Positions 30,618-33,489 of a DNA stretch of 33,489 nucleotides are shown in pieces. This DNA comes from Ornithomonoglobus_A sp034090805 (GTDB lineage: Bacteria > Bacillota > Clostridia > UBA1381). The notes beneath the pieces were generated by a model. The model made no database searches. It was not told where the DNA came from and saw nothing but the letters and a program-made list of their open reading frames with translations. Positions within the stretch are counted from its first letter, which is position 1. Every line of letters starts with the position of its first letter. A program made the translations under genes and the position numbers. The stretch is taken from contig JAXDRV010000094.1 in NCBI GenBank assembly GCA_034090805.1, positions 1 to 33,489 on the forward strand, in the 5' to 3' direction.

Positions 30618-31340
30618 ATGAAATTGTTTGACGGAAAAATGAAAGCGGTAACGTTCAGCTATGATGACGGAGTCACTCAGGATATACGCCTTATCGAATT
30701 GCTGAATAAATACAATTTGAAATGCACCTTTAACTTGAATTCGGAGCTTTTGGGCAAAGGTGGTATCTTGATCAGAAATAATCAAAGGGTATCGCATTAC
30801 AAAATAAGTCCGGATATGGTAAGGGATATTTATCAGGGACATGAGGTTGCCGTACATACACTGACGCACCCGACGCTTACCGAGCTTGACGAAGAAGAGA
30901 TAATACGACAAGTCGAAGAAGACAGAAAAAATCTGGAAAAGCTTGTCGGATACGAGGTTGTGGGCATGGCGTATCCGAACGGCCCAAATGACGACAGAGT
31001 TGCCGATATCATAAAAAATAAAACCAAAATCAAGTATTGTCGGACGGTTACCAATACGGACAGCTTTGATATTCAGGAAAATCTTTATAGATTCAAACCA
31101 AATGCGTGTCATATAATGGATATTGAGCGCCTCTTTACGATGGGTGAAAAATTTCTGAAAGCGGAAGCGGATAAGCCGCAGATATTTTATATTTGGGGTC
31201 ATGCCTATGAAATGGATTTTACCGATACATGGGGAGAGCTTGAAAGATTTTTTAAGATGATAAGCGGAAGAGATGATATCTTTTACGGCACAAACGCTCA
31301 GGTGCTGCTGAATGCTCCGGAAAAAGCTTTTCCGAGATAA
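30618..31340 (+). CDS. Polysaccharide deacetylase-family protein
   Basis: A 240-aa CE4 (NodB-homology) protein. Motif 1 is TFSYDDG with the two Asp and motif 2 is HTLTHPTL with the H-x3-H metal pair. The later RYC-like part and IFYIWGHAYEM (motif 5-like, with a conserved His) are visible. The family removes acetyl or other groups from carbohydrates using a metal ion. There is no signal peptide, so it acts in the cytoplasm, as do family members that work on small sugars. GAGAGGAG lies 5 nt before the ATG. It is a single gene between unrelated remnants. Confidence 0.88.
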   Translation: MKLFDGKMKAVTFSYDDGVTQDIRLIELLNKYNLKCTFNLNSELLGKGGILIRNNQRVSHYKISPDMVRDIYQGHEVAVHTLTHPTLTELDEEEIIRQVEEDRKNLEKLVGYEVVGMAYPNGPNDDRVADIIKNKTKIKYCRTVTNTDSFDIQENLYRFKPNACHIMDIERLFTMGEKFLKAEADKPQIFYIWGHAYEMDFTDTWGELERFFKMISGRDDIFYGTNAQVLLNAPEKAFPR

Positions 31341-31348
31341 GATTTTCA

Positions 31349-31372
31349 GGACAGGACTTTTACGTCCTGTCC
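31349..31372 (+). terminator. Hairpin after the deacetylase gene
   Basis: GGACAGGAC / GTCCTGTCC, a perfect 9-bp stem with a 6-nt loop, 8 nt after the stop. No T-run follows. Confidence 0.5.
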
Positions 31373-31427
31373 AATCTATTGGCTCATATTATCCGCCGTA
31401 CATTCCCTTAAAATGCTGTAAAAATTG

Positions 31428-31697
31428 TTATTTTTTCTCCGGGTACACTAATCCCCGGTCTTTTCTGAGCTGTGTCATGATGCTCATAACGTCAGCGGTA
31501 TAATCCGAACACATTTTGTTTTGTTCACCGGATACTGCTTTTTCCATATCAAGAACTTCATAATTTTCATATGTTATGTTTGCTGCGACGTAAAGATTTC
31601 TCCCGTCTTTTTGCAAAGCCTGTGCAAGCTCGTTTGCGATAATTCCGCATCCCGGTGTTGCCCAGCGATATGTTGTTTTTTTCGGATGGTTTGCCAT
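31428..31697 (-). CDS. Small hypothetical protein of 89 aa
   Basis: The ATG at 31697 has GAGGAG 7 nt upstream. An in-frame start further up (31775) was not used because this site is better. The protein starts MANHPKKTTYRWATPGCGII and ends LRKDRGLVYPEKK. It is soluble and basic-to-neutral, with Cys18 and Cys67. I do not recognise it. It is transcribed toward the deacetylase gene, convergent with it. It may be a real small gene because the ribosome binding site and length are good. Confidence 0.55.
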   Translation of the reverse strand: MANHPKKTTYRWATPGCGIIANELAQALQKDGRNLYVAANITYENYEVLDMEKAVSGEQNKMCSDYTADVMSIMTQLRKDRGLVYPEKK

Positions 31698-31770
31698 GAA
31701 AAGGCTCCTCTCTGTAACAAATTCGTTCAAATCCATTATAGCATACTCACATTCGTTTTTCAATATTTGA

Positions 31771-32040
31771 GTCAAAAACCGTCACGGTTTTTGACGGAGT
31801 AAACAAATTATGAATAAAAAGGTTGGTGAATGAAAAATCAAGTAAAAAATAAGTGCTATCAATGCGCCCCCCCTTGTTAAACAGTTTAGCTTTGCGAAAC
31901 CGGCTTCGCCGCCTTTGCCAAGGCAAAGGTGTTTGAGGAGTGAGGGTCACGAAGTGGCGAGGGGATTCAATGCGGAACATTGCGATGACGCAAGTCTTGT
32001 GACAGAACGCAAGCTATAACATAGAATCCCTCCACCGCAT
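31771..32040. repeat. Hairpin-rich non-coding stretch
   Basis: GTCAAAAACCG-TCA-CGGTTTTTGAC (31771-31795) is an 11-bp hairpin. Further on, CCTTTGCC-AA-GGCAAAGG and GAGGGGATTC/GAATCCCTCC (about 31957-32033) also pair. GC content rises sharply compared with the neighbours. No gene seen. It may be an IS or repeat remnant at the 5' edge of the surface-protein remnant. Confidence 0.4.
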
Positions 32041-33248
32041 GTGTGGTATTCGTTGTCACTGGCAAATGATGGTGACACGCTGTTATGGTCGGTAACAAGA
32101 CAGACTGATAATACTACCGAAAGCGGAAAAATTGTGGATAGGGAAATGTTTGAGCTGAGAGGCGGTGCTGCAAAATATCAGATAACAATTACAGGCGATT
32201 CAGTGATTTACTTTGACAACTTCAGCTTAAACAATATCGAACCGAATGCTGAAAATTATGTATCTCAAAAATTGATTGCGGCAGACAGCTTTGAAAGTTA
32301 TGATGTTATGGATACCGAACAGCATTCCGCAGTGGAAAAAGTAGGTGAAAACTGGCAGTCCTCATCAACATATCGCGGATCGGACTGGAATAGTACATAT
32401 ATGGGATCGCAGGTTGTTGATAATGGCAGCAAGATGCTCAGGCTTGAAGGTTATGGCGGAAGCTATCCGAACGATACCGGCTGCTTTAATTACATAGGTG
32501 ATTTATCCAATGTAGGCTCCGATGTTAAAATGAGTGTTGACATGAAAGCGGCAGATGCATATACATGGGAGCACAAAGGCGGAATACGTTTTATAGCACA
32601 TAATAACGATAAGAATTATTACGGCTTATTCTCCGACGGATATCACGGCAGAACGTACTTTGAAAAAGTGATAAACGGTGAAGTTGCTTATTCGGAAAAA
32701 GTTTCAAACAGCCAGACTATGGGTGATGCATATTACGAATATATGATGGAAAAGAGAGGTAATAAAATCAACTACTCCGTTATTAACAAGACAACAAAGA
32801 GTGTTTTAGCAAGCGGAACATATATTGACGATGTACCGTTTAATCCCGCGAAGTTAAATGAGACATATCAGCTTAACAAGGTGGTTCAAGAGCTGTATAA
32901 ATCGGCAAAACTGGTATCCGAATCCGGAAATCAGGGCTGCAACTCTTGATGATTTGCGCCCGGCATATGCTTATGGTGAACAGAGCAGCAAGGTGTTCAC
33001 TCTCGAAGGATATTGCCAGCCGCAATTTATTGTAATCTATAACGGACTGTAATGAGAAAATAAGAGTAAGAAGTATTCTTGAAATACGAACGGCAATGGC
33101 TTGGGCGAATTAGGAAAACGTTCATGTACAGCATAAAATAAGGGTTATCACATTGAATAATATTCAGATTGAACAAGGCGAAATTGTCGGAGAATATATT
33201 GAGCCGGCGAATGGTATAATCAGGTTGAATTTGGAATGGAAGGAATAA
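32041..33248 (+). pseudogene. Secreted surface/carbohydrate-associated protein, degraded
   Basis: The first frame (32041-32949) has no proper start. It reads VWYSLSLANDGDTLLWSVTR and, later, YFDNFSLNNIEPNAENYVSQ and a region with GGIRFIAHNNDKNYYGLFSD. These are the beta-sandwich-like features of carbohydrate-binding or LamG-like domains in surface proteins. It stops at 32947, but a +1 frame then continues (AATLDDLRPAYAYGEQSSKVF to TAA at about 33050). A third piece (NIQIEQGEIVGEYIEPANGI, ending LEWKE) closes at 33248. So the gene lost its 5' end and has at least one frameshift. It was probably once a large, SLH-anchored enzyme or adhesin. Confidence 0.6.
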
Positions 33249-33255
33249 ATTATAT

Positions 33256-33308
33256 GAACCGACCTCCAAAAGTCAGACGAGAAAATCTAACAATTGGGAG
33301 GTCGGTTC
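33256..33308. terminator. Bidirectional terminator-like inverted repeat
   Basis: GAACCGACCTCC / GGAGGTCGGTTC, a perfect 12-bp stem with a 29-nt loop, between the convergent surface-protein remnant and the FAD oxidoreductase gene. T-runs are weak on both sides. Confidence 0.5.
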
Positions 33309-33326
33309 AAGTCTATAAAGTATAAA

Positions 33327-33489
33327 TTATTCTCCAACCTCTGATTGGATTTCCTTTACATCCACATCACGCAGCGATATGTTTTCTTTTACGGCAATTG
33401 CTGCCGCTGTTCCTGCGGCTTCTCCGAGAGCCATGGCAATGGGCATTGCACGGAAATTTGAGTGAGCCAAATGGCTCCCGCTTATATTT
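33327..33489 (-). CDS. FAD-dependent oxidoreductase, C-terminus (runs off the window)
   Basis: The last 53 codons on the minus strand read ISGSHLAHSNFRAMPIAMAL, then GEAAGTAAAIAVKENISLRDVDV, and stop at 33327. The ISG.H.AHS..R.MP..M..G.AAG.AAA.A pattern is the typical C-terminal end of the FAD-dependent oxidoreductase family (PF12831-like), where it completes the FAD site. Family members often act on sugars or organic acids in catabolic clusters. Only the end is visible, so the substrate cannot be guessed. Confidence 0.75.
   Translation of the reverse strand, partial: NISGSHLAHSNFRAMPIAMALGEAAGTAAAIAVKENISLRDVDVKEIQSEVGE

Noticed and set aside
31747..31980. Minus-strand reading frame of 77 codons
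   Set aside because: It lies in the hairpin-rich stretch, has no ribosome binding site and no recognisable protein features.

Overview
The window looks like the chromosome of a low-to-moderate GC, Gram-positive member of the Clostridia, probably a gut-type anaerobe. The reasons are strong GGAGG ribosome binding sites, consensus TTGACA/TATAAT promoters, fragments of S-layer-homology (SLH) proteins, a GTP-type PEP carboxykinase, a glcT-ptsG-ptsH-ptsI-like PTS locus, and a compact housekeeping operon (holA, nitroreductase, lepA). No species is claimed.

Layout. 1-1060 is debris: the start of an MFS exporter (minus strand) behind a terminator-like hairpin, the C-terminal end of an IS4-type transposase, and an SLH-protein tail broken by a TAG codon. 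1118-2218 is a promoter, a roughly 200-nt structured leader ending in an intrinsic terminator, and a small membrane protein. 2425-4200 is pckG. 4389-7282 (minus) is an envelope-polysaccharide control operon: a Wzz/CpsC-like copolymerase, a CpsD-like tyrosine kinase with an extreme Tyr-rich tail, and a lipoprotein. It shares a divergent promoter region with a plus-strand operon (7489-14428) that encodes an unrecognised anchored protein, a Wzm/Wzt-type polysaccharide ABC exporter, HolA, a nitroreductase and LepA. Next come a two-OB-fold SSB-like gene and tRNA-Pro(GGG).

15724-22469 is regulatory and metabolic. A TetR-type gene has a palindrome inside its own promoter. An AraC-type regulator is divergent from three xylose-isomerase-like TIM-barrel genes and two paralogous Gfo/Idh/MocA oxidoreductases. 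This is the kind of gene set that oxidises, epimerises or cleaves unusual sugars, cyclitols or glycosides. The second oxidoreductase and third isomerase are enclosed by a 57-bp inverted repeat.

22997-28505 (minus) is the PTS locus: a BglG/GlcT antiterminator preceded by a promoter and a RAT/terminator pair, then EIICBA, HPr (with Lys instead of the regulatory Ser46) and EI. Two copies of a roughly 255-bp, MITE-like structured repeat lie at 22500-22753 and 27120-27374.

28512-33489 is accessory and decaying: a truncated SLH protein, an AAA-ATPase fragment, an unrecognised 225-aa gene, a polysaccharide deacetylase, a small hypothetical, a frameshifted surface-protein remnant and the C-terminus of a FAD-dependent oxidoreductase that runs off the window.

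The best leads for something new are the MITE-like repeat family, the inverted-repeat-bounded sugar cassette, the structured leader at about 1150-1360, the Tyr-repeat kinase and the HPr without Ser46.
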